53,675 bases of DNA from Burkholderiales bacterium (lineage in GTDB: Bacteria > Pseudomonadota > Gammaproteobacteria > Burkholderiales > Burkholderiaceae_F). The translations under genes and the position numbers were made by a program. Under the pieces are notes generated by a model. The model ran no database searches. It saw only the letters and a program-made list of their open reading frames with translations, and was not told the DNA's origin. Shown piece after piece: positions 30,593-39,928 of this stretch (position 1 is its first letter; every line of letters starts with the position of its first letter). The DNA lies in contig CP070661.1 in the NCBI GenBank assembly GCA_020355165.1, positions 2,619,678-2,673,352 of the forward strand, read 5' to 3'.

Positions 30593-30972
30593 TCGGCCTC
30601 GAGGCGTTCGCCGCCTGGCTGCGCCGCTACGGCGAGGCCTGGATCGACCGCGACCCGGCGGCCGCGGTGCGGCTGTTCACCGACGATGCCGCCTATCACG
30701 AGACTCCGTTCGATCCGCCGATGCTGGGCAGCGAGGCAATCAGGCGCTACTGGGCCGACGGCGCGCAGGCCAGCCAGCGCGACGTCACGTTTTCCGCGCA
30801 GGCGGTGGGCGTCGACGCTCAGATCGGCTATGCGCGCTGGCAGGCAAGCTTCGTGCGCCTGCCGCTGGGGTCGTTGGTCGAGCTCGACGGCGTGCTGGCG
30901 GCGCGCTTCTCGCCCGATGGCCGCTGCTGCGAGTTCCGCGAGTGGTGGCACCGGCGCGAGGCGCCGCGCTGA
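30589..30972 (+). CDS. SnoaL/NTF2-like small protein
   Basis: A 127-residue protein of the NTF2-like cone fold. [20 protein letters not shown] and [20 protein letters not shown] match the N-terminal half of the nuclear-transport-factor-2/SnoaL family, and REWWHRREA the C-terminal strand. Members are small enzymes or ligand-binding domains; nothing in the sequence names a substrate. It overlaps pdxA by 4 bases and ksgA by one base, so it is translationally embedded in the lptD-surA-pdxA-ksgA operon, between genes that are neighbours in many other genomes. Confidence 0.8.
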   Translation: MIGLEAFAAWLRRYGEAWIDRDPAAAVRLFTDDAAYHETPFDPPMLGSEAIRRYWADGAQASQRDVTFSAQAVGVDAQIGYARWQASFVRLPLGSLVELDGVLAARFSPDGRCCEFREWWHRREAPR

Positions 30973-31769
30973 TGCAGGGCCATCGCGCGCGTCGGCGCTT
31001 CTCGCAGAACTTCCTGCACGACGCGCACTACATCGAACGGATCGTCGCGGCGATCGAGCCGCGACCCGGCGACCGCATCGTCGAGATCGGGCCGGGGCTG
31101 GGCGCGCTCACCGCGCCGCTCGTCGAGCGCGCCGGGTCGATCACGGCGGTGGAGATCGACCGCGATCTCGCCGCCCGGCTGCGCAGCCGCTTCGCCGCCG
31201 CGCAGCTGACGCTCGTCGAAGGCGACGCGCTGGCGCTCGACTGGCCGGCGCTGGCGGCGGCCGACGGGCGGCCGCTGCGCATCGTCGGCAACCTGCCTTA
31301 TCACATCAGCACGCCGCTGCTGTTCGCGCTGCTGCCGGTCGCGCCGCGCGTGCGCGACCAGCACTTCATGCTGCAGAGGGAGGTCGTCGACCGGATGGTC
31401 GCTGCGCCCGGCGGCCGCGACTACGGGCGGCTGTCGGTGATGCTGCAGTTCCGCTACCGGGTGGCGCGGCTGTTCGTCGTGCCCGCCGGGGCGTTCTCTC
31501 CGGTGCCGAAGGTCAGCTCGGCGATCGTGCGGCTGCTGCCGCGTCCCGCCGGCGAACTGCCGGCGGTCGACGCGGAGGTTTTCGCGCGCCTGGTGGCGGC
31601 GGCCTTCGGTCAGCGGCGCAAGACGCTGCGCAACGCGCTGGCCCGGATGCTCGACGAGGCGGCGATCCGCGACTGCGGCGTCGATCCCGGCGCGCGCGCC
31701 GAGGCGCTGCCGGTCGCGTCGTTCGTCGCGCTGGCGCAGCGGGCGGCAGCCTCGCCGGTGCAGGCCTGA
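30972..31769 (+). CDS. rsmA: 16S rRNA A1518/A1519 dimethyltransferase RsmA (KsgA)
   Basis: SAM-dependent methyltransferase of 265 residues that dimethylates two adjacent adenosines near the 3' end of 16S r[21 protein letters not shown] opens the family. Motif I is [12 protein letters not shown], motif IV is [12 protein letters not shown], and the [16 protein letters not shown] stretch is intact. [12 protein letters not shown] lies in the C-terminal domain. The ATG at 30972 shares its A with the stop of the NTF2-like gene; the longer in-frame ORF from 30942 would overlap that gene further. Confidence 0.97.
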   Translation: MQGHRARRRFSQNFLHDAHYIERIVAAIEPRPGDRIVEIGPGLGALTAPLVERAGSITAVEIDRDLAARLRSRFAAAQLTLVEGDALALDWPALAAADGRPLRIVGNLPYHISTPLLFALLPVAPRVRDQHFMLQREVVDRMVAAPGGRDYGRLSVMLQFRYRVARLFVVPAGAFSPVPKVSSAIVRLLPRPAGELPAVDAEVFARLVAAAFGQRRKTLRNALARMLDEAAIRDCGVDPGARAEALPVASFVALAQRAAASPVQA

Positions 31770-31805
31770 AGGGCGCCCGAGCGGGGTCCGCTGCCGGCGC
31801 GTCGC

Positions 31806-32192
31806 TCAGCGGCGCGTCTGGATCAGCTCGATCTTGTAGCCGTCGGGATCGGTGACGAAGGCGATCACCGTCGTGCCGCCCTTCACCGGTCCCGGCTCGC
31901 GGGTGACGCTGCCGCCGGCGGCCCGGATCTTCTCGCAGGCGGCGTAGGCATCGTCGACCGCGATGGCGATGTGGCCGTAGGCGGTGCCGAGGTCGTAGCT
32001 GTCGACGCCGTAGTTGTAGGTCAGCTCGAGCACCGCGTGCTCGTGCTCGTCGCCGTAGCCGACGAAGGCGAGCGAGTACTTCTGCTCCGGCCGGTCGGTG
32101 GTGCGCAGCACCTGCATGCCCATCACCTTCGTGTAGAAGTCGATCGAGCGCTGCATGTCGCCGACGCGCAGCATGGTGTGCAGGATCCTCAT
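31806..32192 (-). CDS. gloA: Lactoylglutathione lyase (glyoxalase I)
   Basis: A 128-residue metalloenzyme that isomerises the methylglyoxal-glutathione adduct to lactoylglutathione. The four metal ligands of the family are seen as His5, Glu56, His74 and Glu122. [20 protein letters not shown] and [12 protein letters not shown] are typical. The length fits the short Ni/Co-type bacterial enzyme. It converges with ksgA (36 bases apart) and lies 88 bases after ygjP at the end of the miaB-to-gloA block. Confidence 0.95.
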   Translation of the reverse strand: MRILHTMLRVGDMQRSIDFYTKVMGMQVLRTTDRPEQKYSLAFVGYGDEHEHAVLELTYNYGVDSYDLGTAYGHIAIAVDDAYAACEKIRAAGGSVTREPGPVKGGTTVIAFVTDPDGYKIELIQTRR

Positions 32193-32280
32193 GTCGATTG
32201 CGCTCCTCGCAGGTTGACGGCAGCCGGCAGCGTACCGCAGCAGGGGCGGCCCGGCGGTGGCGCGCCGACCGGTCCCGGCC

Positions 32281-33093
32281 TCAGATCGGCAGGGCAGCGA
32301 GGTCGAGCTTGCGCACCTCGTCGCGCGCCGCCTCGAAGCCCGGCAGCAGCCGGCCGACCGCCCGCCAGAAGCTCGGGCCGTGGTTCATTTCCTGCAGGTG
32401 CGCCAGTTCGTGCGCGACCACGTAGTCGATCACCGGCAGCGGGAAGTGCACCAGCCGCCAGTTCAGGCGGATGTGACCGTCGTGCGTGCAGGTGCCCCAC
32501 TGCGTGCGCGCCGACGACAGCGACCATGAGCGCGGCTGCACCTGCTGCCGCGCCGCCAGCAGCTGCAGGCGGCTGCCGAGCACCCGGCGTGCCTCCGCCT
32601 GCAGCCACGACAGCACCGCGTCGCGTACCTGGGCTTCGCCGGCCGACGCCGGCAGGGCGAGGTGCAGTTCCGCCTCGCCGGCGCGGTCCGTGCATCGCGC
32701 AGCGGGACGCAGGCGCAGCGTCAGCGGGCGGCCAAGCAGCGGCACCGTGCCGCCGTCGACGAAGCTGGCGCCATGAACCGGCTGGCGCGCCCGCCAGTCG
32801 CGGTACTCGGCCAGCTTGCGATGGATCCAGCGCTGCTTCTCGGCGATCGCCGCCTCGATCTCGGCGAGGCTGACCCAGCGCGGCGCCGCGACGGTGAGAC
32901 CGCGATCGTCGACGGTGAAGCCGATCGAGCGACGGCGGGCGCGGCGCAGCGTGTAGTCGACGGCGAAGGTGCCGAGCGCGAGACGCCGCGTGCCCGGCGC
33001 GGCCGGCGGTGAAGGTCGGGCAGGCGGACCGGGTGGCGGCTGGTCGAACAGCAGCGTCAGCTGCTGTCCTTTCAATGGCGCGGCGCGCTTCAA
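32281..33093 (-). CDS. YgjP-type (DUF45) metal-dependent hydrolase
   Basis: A 270-residue protein with a zinc metallopeptidase signature [16 protein letters not shown] (HELAH at 228-232), preceded by [19 protein letters not shown], the WGSC-like motif of the DUF45/YgjP family. Substrates of the family are not well defined. The start is probably the TTG at 33093, which overlaps the plsC stop (TTGA) and follows AGGGCGA. A second TTG at 33075 is an alternative. There is no ATG in a suitable place. The proline-rich stretch at about 18-33 is probably disordered. Confidence 0.78.
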   Translation of the reverse strand: MKRAAPLKGQQLTLLFDQPPPGPPARPSPPAAPGTRRLALGTFAVDYTLRRARRRSIGFTVDDRGLTVAAPRWVSLAEIEAAIAEKQRWIHRKLAEYRDWRARQPVHGASFVDGGTVPLLGRPLTLRLRPAARCTDRAGEAELHLALPASAGEAQVRDAVLSWLQAEARRVLGSRLQLLAARQQVQPRSWSLSSARTQWGTCTHDGHIRLNWRLVHFPLPVIDYVVAHELAHLQEMNHGPSFWRAVGRLLPGFEAARDEVRKLDLAALPI

Positions 33094-33875
33094 ATCGCCC
33101 TGGCGGAACTGTCGCGGTTCTTCGGCTCGGCCCGATTGGCGCCCACGTACGGCCCGCTGTAGCGGTGCGGAGCCAGGCGGCGCATCTGCGTCTCGATCCA
33201 GGATTCTACGAGCGAGCCGACCTGATCGGCGGTCCTGCCCTCGGTCGAAATCGGCTTGCCGATGCAGATCGTGATCTCGCCGGGCACCTTGAGGAAGGCA
33301 CGGCGCGGCCAGACCTCGCCGCTGTTGACCGCGATCGGCACCACCGGCGTGCCGGTGCGCACCGCCAGGCGGGCGCCGCCGGTCTTGTAGCGGCGCGTCG
33401 AGCCGGGCGGCGTGCGCGTGCCCTCGGGGAAGATGACGATCCACCAGCCGTCGCGAAGGTGGTCGGTGCCCTGGCGGACCACCTGCTCGAAGGCGTCCTG
33501 GCCGCGGCTGCGGTCGATGTTGATCATGTGCAGCGAGGCCATCGCCCAGCCGAAGAACGGCACCAGGTGCAGTTCGCGCTTGTAGACGAAGGTCAGCTTC
33601 CGCGGCACGTACGACGGCAGCCAGAACGTCTCCCAGGTCGACTGGTGCTTGGGCAGCAGGATCGCCGGCCCGTCGGGCAGGTTCTCCCAGCCTTCGACGC
33701 GCCAGCTGATGCCGCAGATCCGCCGTGCCGTGGCGATGGCGAATCGGGTCCACATCGTGCACAGCCGGTAGCGCGTCGGCACCGGCGTCACGTAGGCGGC
33801 CAGCACCACCAGCGCCCACGGGATCACCGTCGCCGTGAGTGCCAGCAGGTAGATCGCCGAGCGCAGGTAGTTCAC
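33090..33875 (-). CDS. plsC: 1-acyl-sn-glycerol-3-phosphate acyltransferase PlsC
   Basis: Membrane-bound acyltransferase of 261 residues that makes phosphatidic acid. One hydrophobic helix (about 6-30) is followed by the catalytic block KHQSTWETF (His77, with Glu82 at the place of the usual Asp, a form I recall from other betaproteobacterial PlsC), RELHLVPFFGW, and FPEGTRTPPG (149-156). The C-terminal tail [21 protein letters not shown] is basic. It overlaps the ygjP start. The upstream gap to glyS holds an inverted repeat and no gene. Confidence 0.92.
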   Translation of the reverse strand: MNYLRSAIYLLALTATVIPWALVVLAAYVTPVPTRYRLCTMWTRFAIATARRICGISWRVEGWENLPDGPAILLPKHQSTWETFWLPSYVPRKLTFVYKRELHLVPFFGWAMASLHMINIDRSRGQDAFEQVVRQGTDHLRDGWWIVIFPEGTRTPPGSTRRYKTGGARLAVRTGTPVVPIAVNSGEVWPRRAFLKVPGEITICIGKPISTEGRTADQVGSLVESWIETQMRRLAPHRYSGPYVGANRAEPKNRDSSARAI

Positions 33876-33886
33876 GGAATCGGCGA

Positions 33887-33959
33887 GAAATCGGGGTCAG
33901 AGTCCAATTTCGGCGCAACCGGCAGGCAGGGCCGGAAATTCGACTCTGACCCCGATTTC
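33887..33959. repeat. 73-bp inverted-repeat element between glyS and plsC
   Basis: Perfect 18-base arms GAAATCGGGGTCAGAGTC (33887-33904) and GACTCTGACCCCGATTTC (33942-33959) extend inward by 7 more bases with one mismatch (33905-33911 against 33935-33941). The 23-base centre is GC-rich. It fills the whole gap between the plsC start and the glyS stop. The GGGGTCAGAGTC word recalls repeats linked to REP-associated tyrosine transposases, from memory only. It could act as a transcript hairpin or be a non-autonomous mobile element. No T-run follows it. Confidence 0.8.
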
Positions 33960-33961
33960 CT

Positions 33962-36058
33962 TCATCCAGCGGCGAGCAGCGACAGGTCGGCGACGCGGTT
34001 CATCTGCCCGCGCAGCTTCGCCAGCAGCGCCAGGCGGTTGGCGCGCAGCTTCTCGTCGTCGACGTTGACCATCACGTCGTCGAAGAACCTGTCGACCGGC
34101 AGCTTCAGCGGCGCCAGCGCCTGCAGGCTCGCCGAGTAGTCGCCGGCGTCGAACAGCTGCTGCGCCCGGGGCGAGATCTGCGCGAACGCATCGGCGAGCG
34201 ACTTCTCTGCGGGTTCGAACAGCAGCGAGGCATCGACCGCCGGCGCGGCACCGGCGGACTTCTTCAGGATGTTGCCGATGCGTTTGTTGGCCGCCGCCAG
34301 GCTCTCGGCCTCCGGCAGCTGCATGAAGGCGCGCACCGCCGACAGCCGCTCGGCGACGTCGTCGATCCGCGGCGGCGCCTGCGACACCACCGATTCCACC
34401 TCGTTGGCGCTGAAGCCCTGCTCGCGAAGCAGGCCGCGCAGCCGGTCGTGGAGAAAAGCCGTCAGTTCGGCCGCCGCCGGCTTGAACGTCTTCAGGCCGT
34501 TGAACGACTGCTCGGCAACGGCGAGCAGATCGCCGATCGCCAGCGGCAGCCGCTTCTCGCTGAGCATGCGCAGCACGCCGATCGCGTGCCGGCGCAGGGC
34601 GAACGGATCCTTGTCGCCGGTCGGCTTCTCGCCGATGCCGAACAGGCCGACCAGCGTCTCCAGCTTGTCGGCAAGCGCCACGCAGGTGCCCACCGCCGAC
34701 GATGGCAGCGCATCGTCGGCGAAGCGCGGCCGGTAGTGCTCCTCGATCGCGCTGGCGACGTCGGCCGGCTCGCCGTCGTGCTGCGCGTAGTAGCGGCCCA
34801 TCAGGCCCTGCAGTTCCGGGAACTCGCCGACCATGTCGGTGCGCAGGTCGGCCTTGGCCAGGCGCGCCGCGCGCTCGACGTGCGTGCGGTCGACCCCCAG
34901 CATCTTGGCGATCTCCACCGCGATGCCGGTGATCCGCTCGACGCGCTGCAGCTGCGAACCCAGCCTGGCGTGATAGATCACGTTCGCCAGCAGCGGCAGC
35001 CGCGACTCCAGCGTGCGCTTGCGGTCCTGGTCGAAGAAGAACTTGGCATCGGCCAGCCGCGCGCGCACCACGCGCGCGTTGCCGGCGACGATCGCCGACG
35101 GGTCGCTGGTCTGCAGGTGCGAGACCAGCAGGAAGCGGTTCAGCAGGCGGCCGGCGTCGTCCTTCAGCGCGAAGTACTTCTGGTTCTGCTGCATCGTCAG
35201 GATCAGGCACTCCTGCGGCACGTCGAGGAACTCGCGCTCGAACTGGCTCGCATAGACGACCGGCCATTCGACCAGCGCGGTGACCTCGTCCAGCAGCTCG
35301 CCCGGCATCACCGGCTGCGCCCCCAGCCGGCCGGCCGCCGCGGTGACGAGCTCGCTGATGCGCGCGCGACGCCGCCCGAACGAGGCGATCACCTTGCCTT
35401 CGTCCTCGAGTTGCTGCGCGTAGCTGTCGGCGTCGCGGATCGCCAGCGGCCCGCTGGCGTGGAATCGGTGGCCGAAGGTCTCGCGCCCCGCCGTCAGGCC
35501 GAGCGCGCCGACCGGCACGACCTCGGCTCCGTGCAGCGCGAGCAGGCGGTGAACCGGGCGGACGAACTGCACGGTGGTGGCGCCGTCGCCGAGCTGGTAG
35601 CTCATCACCTTGGGGATCGGCAGCCGGGCGATCGCCTCGTCGAGTGCGGCCTGCAGGCCCTCGGCAAGGTCGGTGCCGGGCCGGGTGCCTTGGTAGACGA
35701 GCACGTCCTGCTTGCCGTCGTTGTCGATCCTGAGCAGGCGGTGGTCGACGTCGGCGCCGAGGCTGGCGAGCTTCTTCAGCAGCGCCGGGGTCGGGTTGCC
35801 CTGCGCGTCGAGGCCGATCGACACCGGCACGAGCTTCTGCCGGAACGGCTGGTCGGGCGAGCGCGCCGCGACCGCCGACACGTGCACGGCGAGCCGGCGC
35901 GGCGCGCCGAACGCGGTGGTCGCGCTGCCGGGCGAGAGGAAGTTGCGGCCGCGCAGCCCCTTGTCGACGGCCGAGGCGAACGCCTCCGACAGCGCCTGCA
36001 GCGCCTTCGGCGGCAGTTCCTCGGTGTTCAGCTCGACCAGCAGCGACGGCGCGGCCAC
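33962..36058 (-). CDS. glyS: Glycyl-tRNA synthetase beta subunit
   Basis: A 698-residue subunit of the alpha2beta2 bacterial glycyl-tRNA synthetase, contributing tRNA recognition. The N-terminus LLVELNTEELPPKALQALSE and the stretches GAPRRLAVHV, GHRFHASGPLAI, QECLILTMQQNQKYFAL and YHARLGSQLQRVERI are typical. An HD-like segment and anticodon-binding region fill the C-terminal half. The start is a GTG at 36058 sharing a base with the glyQ stop and preceded by AAGGAGG, the best ribosome site in this operon. The length is normal for the beta chain. Confidence 0.96.
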   Translation of the reverse strand: MAAPSLLVELNTEELPPKALQALSEAFASAVDKGLRGRNFLSPGSATTAFGAPRRLAVHVSAVAARSPDQPFRQKLVPVSIGLDAQGNPTPALLKKLASLGADVDHRLLRIDNDGKQDVLVYQGTRPGTDLAEGLQAALDEAIARLPIPKVMSYQLGDGATTVQFVRPVHRLLALHGAEVVPVGALGLTAGRETFGHRFHASGPLAIRDADSYAQQLEDEGKVIASFGRRRARISELVTAAAGRLGAQPVMPGELLDEVTALVEWPVVYASQFEREFLDVPQECLILTMQQNQKYFALKDDAGRLLNRFLLVSHLQTSDPSAIVAGNARVVRARLADAKFFFDQDRKRTLESRLPLLANVIYHARLGSQLQRVERITGIAVEIAKMLGVDRTHVERAARLAKADLRTDMVGEFPELQGLMGRYYAQHDGEPADVASAIEEHYRPRFADDALPSSAVGTCVALADKLETLVGLFGIGEKPTGDKDPFALRRHAIGVLRMLSEKRLPLAIGDLLAVAEQSFNGLKTFKPAAAELTAFLHDRLRGLLREQGFSANEVESVVSQAPPRIDDVAERLSAVRAFMQLPEAESLAAANKRIGNILKKSAGAAPAVDASLLFEPAEKSLADAFAQISPRAQQLFDAGDYSASLQALAPLKLPVDRFFDDVMVNVDDEKLRANRLALLAKLRGQMNRVADLSLLAAG

Positions 36059-36975
36059 TAGGCGGCCTCCTTGCCGGCCGCCTCGCCGAGCATCGGGAAG
36101 CCGAGCCGCTCGCGCGAGTCGTAGTAGCTCTGCGCGATCGACCGCGACAGGTTGCGGATGCGGCCGATGTAGGCGGCGCGCTCGGTGACGCTGATCGCGC
36201 CGCGCGCATCGAGCAGGTTGAAGGTGTGGCCCGCCTTGAGCACCATCTCGTAGGCCGGCAGGGCGAGCTCGGCTGCCATCAGCCGCTTGGCCTCGGCCTC
36301 GAACAGGTTGAACTGGCCGAGCAGCAGCTGCGGGTCGGACGCCTCGAAGTTGAAGCGGCTCTGCTCGACCTCGTTCTGGTGGAACACGTCGCCATAGCGC
36401 AGCACCTTGTCGACGCCGCGGTCCTTCCAGGTCGTGTAGACGAGGTCGAACACGTTGTCGACGTCCTGCAGGTACATGCACAGCCGCTCCAGCCCGTAGG
36501 TGATCTCGCCGGTGATCGGCCTGCACTCCAGGCCGCCGACCTGCTGGAAGTAGGTGAACTGCGTGATCTCCATGCCGTTCATCCACACTTCCCAGCCCAG
36601 CCCCCAGGCGCCGAGCGTCGGGTTCTCCCAGTTGTCCTCGACGAAGCGGATGTCGTTCTTCAGGGTATCGATGCCGAGCGCCCGCAGCGAGCCGAGGTAC
36701 AGGTCGATGATGTCGGTCGGCGAGGGCTTCAGCACGACCTGGTACTGGTGGTGCTGGTGCAGCCGGTTCGGGTTCTCGCCGTAGCGGGCGTCCTTGGGCC
36801 GGCGCGACGGCTGCACGTAGGCGGCGCGCCAGGGCTCCGGCCCGATCGCCCGCAGGAAGGTCGCCGTGTGCGAGGTGCCGGCGCCGACCTCCAGGTCGAT
36901 CGGCTGCAGCAGGGCGCAGCCCTGCTCGCTCCAGTAGTTCTGCAGGCGGAGGATGGATTCCTGGAAGGTGATCAT
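36058..36975 (-). CDS. glyQ: Glycyl-tRNA synthetase alpha subunit
   Basis: Catalytic subunit of 305 residues that activates glycine. [20 protein letters not shown] is the family start. The class II aminoacyl-tRNA synthetase fold shows [39 protein letters not shown] and [17 protein letters not shown]. It ends in GEAAGKEAA, where the glyS ribosome site lies, so the two chains are made in a coupled way. Confidence 0.97.
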   Translation of the reverse strand: MITFQESILRLQNYWSEQGCALLQPIDLEVGAGTSHTATFLRAIGPEPWRAAYVQPSRRPKDARYGENPNRLHQHHQYQVVLKPSPTDIIDLYLGSLRALGIDTLKNDIRFVEDNWENPTLGAWGLGWEVWMNGMEITQFTYFQQVGGLECRPITGEITYGLERLCMYLQDVDNVFDLVYTTWKDRGVDKVLRYGDVFHQNEVEQSRFNFEASDPQLLLGQFNLFEAEAKRLMAAELALPAYEMVLKAGHTFNLLDARGAISVTERAAYIGRIRNLSRSIAQSYYDSRERLGFPMLGEAAGKEAA

Positions 36976-37026
36976 CGCAGGGCGGGCGGTGGCTGCCGCC
37001 GGGCGTCGGTGCCCGGGCCGCGAATC

Positions 37027-38568
37027 TTAACGGCTGCGACGCGGGCGCACGCGCACGAGCCAGGCGCCGGCGAGCGCGAGCACGATCGCCGCCAGTGCCG
37101 GCGCATCGCCGTAGCGCAGGTACGGCGTGTCGCCGGCGTAGCCCCGCACCTCGCCGCGCAGCACGCCGCGGCTCAGATACGGCAGCTGCGCGAGCAGCCG
37201 GCCGCGCGCGTCGATGATCGCGGTTGCGCCGGTATTGGTGGCGCGCAGGACGGGCCGGCCGGTTTCCAGCGCGCGCAGGCGCGAGATCTGCAGGTGCTGC
37301 GGCAGCGCCAGCGAATCGTCGAACCAGCCGAGGTTGGACAGGTTCAGCAGCATCGTCGGTGCCTGCGCCGGATCGCGCCACGCCTGGCGGATCTCGGCGC
37401 CGAACAGGTCCTCGTAGCAGATGTTGACCGCGATCCGCTGGCCGGCGAGCTGCATCGGCGGCTGGTACGGCTCGCCGCGCTGCTGGTCGCCGATCGGCAT
37501 CCGCATCAGGTCGACGAACCAGCGGAAGCCGTAGGGGATGAACTCGCCGAACGGCACCAGGTGCCGCTTGCTGTAGCGCTGCGGCGCCGTGCCGGGCGAC
37601 AGGCCGACCGCGCTGTTGTAGTACTGGCCGCGCGGCTCCTCGATGAAGATGCCGAAGATCAGGGCTGCGCCGCGGCGAGGCACGTCGGCGAGCGCCTCGA
37701 TCGCCCGATCGGGCAGGTGCGACAGCGGCAGCGGCAGCACCGACTCGGGCAGGACGACGAGGTCGGCCTGGCCGGCATCGCGCAGCGGCGGCAGGTAGGC
37801 CGTCTCGCTGAGCGACATGCCGCCGTCGGCGAACTTCAGGTTCTGCGGCACGTTGCCCTGCAGCAGCTGCACGCGGATCGGTTCTCCGGCCGGCTCGGTC
37901 CACTCGATCGCGCGCAGCGCCTGGCCGCCTGCGAGCAGCGCCATGGCCAGCGTGGCCGATGCCAGCGCGCCGGCACGTCGCTGCGTCAGGATCAGCGCCA
38001 CGGCGCCGGCGGTCAGCGCGGCGATCAGCGTGACGCCGTGCACGCCGGCGACCGGCACGTAGCCGGCCAGCGGCCCGTCGGTGTGCGCGTATCCGCCCGC
38101 CAGCCATGGGAAGCCCGTCAGCAGTACGCCGCGCAGCCACTCGGTAGCGGCCCAGGCGGCCGGCAGCGCGAGCACGGCGCGCGAGACCGGGTCGCGCGCC
38201 AGGCGCGTTGCCAGCCACAGCGCCAGCGCCGGGTACAGGGCGAGGAAGGCACAGAAGGCCGCCGTGGCCGCCGCGGCCAGCGGCGCCGGCATCTCGCCGT
38301 ACACGTGCATGCTGACGTAGACCCAGGACACACCGACGCCGAACCAGCCCAGCCCGAAGGCGAACCCGCCGAGCGCCGCCTCGCGGGGGTGGGCCGTGCG
38401 CAGCACGAGCGCGAACAGGCCGGCCAGCGCCGCCCACTGCAGCCATGGCAGGTCGAACGGCGCGAAGGCCAGCGCGTGGGCGGCGCCCAGGGCGGCCGCA
38501 AGCGCAGTGCGCAGCAGCGGTCGCTCGGCCAGGGCGGTACGGGCGATGGGCAGCAGGGGGATCGGCAC
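37027..38568 (-). CDS. lnt: Apolipoprotein N-acyltransferase Lnt
   Basis: Inner-membrane enzyme of 513 residues that adds the third acyl chain to lipoproteins. The N-terminal half has about seven membrane helices. The periplasmic nitrilase-like domain carries the triad Glu275 (VVLPESVLPL), Lys334 (YSKRHLVPFGEFIP) and Cys384 (VNICYEDLFG). The last helix lies at about 487-505, before a basic RVRPRRSR tail. The start is a GTG at 38568. The gene lies between glyQ and the corC side of the operon, as in other betaproteobacteria. Confidence 0.95.
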   Translation of the reverse strand: MPIPLLPIARTALAERPLLRTALAAALGAAHALAFAPFDLPWLQWAALAGLFALVLRTAHPREAALGGFAFGLGWFGVGVSWVYVSMHVYGEMPAPLAAAATAAFCAFLALYPALALWLATRLARDPVSRAVLALPAAWAATEWLRGVLLTGFPWLAGGYAHTDGPLAGYVPVAGVHGVTLIAALTAGAVALILTQRRAGALASATLAMALLAGGQALRAIEWTEPAGEPIRVQLLQGNVPQNLKFADGGMSLSETAYLPPLRDAGQADLVVLPESVLPLPLSHLPDRAIEALADVPRRGAALIFGIFIEEPRGQYYNSAVGLSPGTAPQRYSKRHLVPFGEFIPYGFRWFVDLMRMPIGDQQRGEPYQPPMQLAGQRIAVNICYEDLFGAEIRQAWRDPAQAPTMLLNLSNLGWFDDSLALPQHLQISRLRALETGRPVLRATNTGATAIIDARGRLLAQLPYLSRGVLRGEVRGYAGDTPYLRYGDAPALAAIVLALAGAWLVRVRPRRSR

Positions 38569-38644
38569 GGGCGCGGCCGTCGGTTCGGGGCGCGCGCAGT
38601 CTAGCGACGCGCGGCCGGTGCACCGGGGGCGCCGGCGCCGCGCC

Positions 38645-38836
38645 TCAGCGGCGGGGAACGATCCGCGCCAGCGCGCGCGCCGCGGAGCGCCGCGACGGCT
38701 GCACCGCGTCCAGCCAGAAGACGATCTCGAGCGCGGCGCCGACGAAGAACAGCAGCAGGCCCGGACCGGTCAGGTCGGCGACGTAGCAGGCGAGCGCCAG
38801 CAGCAGCACGACGATGGTGATCGCGTGGCCCTTCAT
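38645..38836 (-). CDS. Small membrane protein between corC and lnt
   Basis: A 63-residue protein. Two hydrophobic stretches (about 4-23 and 25-42: ITIVVLLLALACYVADLTGP and GLLLFFVGAALEIVFWL) fill the first two thirds, and a basic tail (PSRRSAARALARIVPRR) the rest. That pattern fits a small two-helix inner-membrane protein with a cytoplasmic basic end. I do not recognise a family. It is on the operon strand, 25 bases after corC and 76 before lnt, which supports it being real. Confidence 0.6.
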   Translation of the reverse strand: MKGHAITIVVLLLALACYVADLTGPGLLLFFVGAALEIVFWLDAVQPSRRSAARALARIVPRR

Positions 38837-38861
38837 CGCCGCTGTCTCGACCCGCGCCCGC

Positions 38862-39755
38862 TCACTGCGGCGGCCGCGCCGCGCTCTCGGCGAACTCGCG
38901 GGCGACGGTCTTCGGCAGCCTGCTCACCTGCAGCAGGTGCACCTGCCGGGCATCGGCGCGCAGCACCTCGACGCGCAGGCCGTCGATCTCGATGCGGTCG
39001 CCGCGCCTCGGCACGCGGCCGAAATGGTCGGTGATCAGGCCGCCGATGGTGTCGAACTCGTGGTCGGAGAAGGTCGTGCCGAAGGCCTCGTTGAAGGCCT
39101 CGATCTCGGTCAGCGCCTTGACGCGGAAGCGGTCGCCCTGCTCGACGACGATGTTGTCGGCCTCCTCGTCGAAGTCGTACTCGTCCTCGATGTCGCCGAC
39201 GATCTGCTCGAGCACGTCCTCGATCGTGATCAGCCCGGCCACGCCGCCGTACTCGTCGACGACGATCGCCATGTGGTTGCGATTGGCGCGGAAGTCGCGC
39301 AGCAGCACGTTCAGCGGCTTCGACTCCGGGATGTACACCGCCGGCCGCAGCATCGAGCGCAGGTCGAAGTCCTCTTCGGTGTAGTAGCGCAGCAGGTCCT
39401 TGGCGAGCAGGATGCCGATGACGTGGTCGCGGTTGCCCTCGTAGACCGGGAAGCGCGAATGCGCCGTTTCGATGACGCGGCTGATCCAGGACTCGACCGG
39501 TTCGGCGATGTCGATCATGTCCGCCTGCGTGCGCGGCACCATCAGGTCGCGGGCGCGCAGTTCGGATACCTGCAGCACCCCCTCGATCATCGACAGGGCG
39601 TCGGCGTCGAGCAGGTTGCGGCTGTGCGCCTCCTGTAGGGCCTCGAGCAGTTCCTCGCGGTTTTCGGGTTCGCGGAAGATGAACGCGGTCAGGCGTTCGA
39701 GGATCGACTTGCGCTTCTGCGATGCGGTGAAGCGACTAGGCGGAGGTTCTGACAT
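38862..39755 (-). CDS. corC: CorC/HlyC-type CBS-domain protein
   Basis: A 297-residue soluble CBS-pair protein of the CorC family. Acidic helices at the N-terminus (EPENREELLEALQEAHSRNL) are followed by VSELRARDLMVPRTQADMID and two CBS domains (about 70-195, including SRFPVYEGNRDHVIGILLAKDLL and VDEYGGVAGLITIEDVLEQI). A CorC_HlyC transporter-associated domain (about 210-285) completes it. No membrane helix is present, as in cytoplasmic CorC. The family is linked to Mg/Co efflux and to Lnt function; the adjacent lnt fits that. Its 173-base spacer from ybeY suggests its own promoter (a TATTCT -10-like box lies near 39812-39817). Confidence 0.92.
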   Translation of the reverse strand: MSEPPPSRFTASQKRKSILERLTAFIFREPENREELLEALQEAHSRNLLDADALSMIEGVLQVSELRARDLMVPRTQADMIDIAEPVESWISRVIETAHSRFPVYEGNRDHVIGILLAKDLLRYYTEEDFDLRSMLRPAVYIPESKPLNVLLRDFRANRNHMAIVVDEYGGVAGLITIEDVLEQIVGDIEDEYDFDEEADNIVVEQGDRFRVKALTEIEAFNEAFGTTFSDHEFDTIGGLITDHFGRVPRRGDRIEIDGLRVEVLRADARQVHLLQVSRLPKTVAREFAESAARPPQ

Positions 39756-39928
39756 CAGGCACGGATGTGCGGCCGCAACGCCGCCGCCGCATCCCGAGTG
39801 GAGACCGATTCAGAATACACGAGCACGGCGGCACACAACATCGACACGATATCGATCGGTGAGCGCGGGCCGCGGGTCCCGCCGTCAACACGGATCCGTA
39901 ATTTCCGAAGGCCGCGCGAAGCCTGCCC

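Noticed and set aside
39812-39817. Full sigma-70 promoter for corC
   Set aside because: A TATTCT -10-like word is present, but no acceptable -35 at 16-18 bases, so it is mentioned only in the corC entry.
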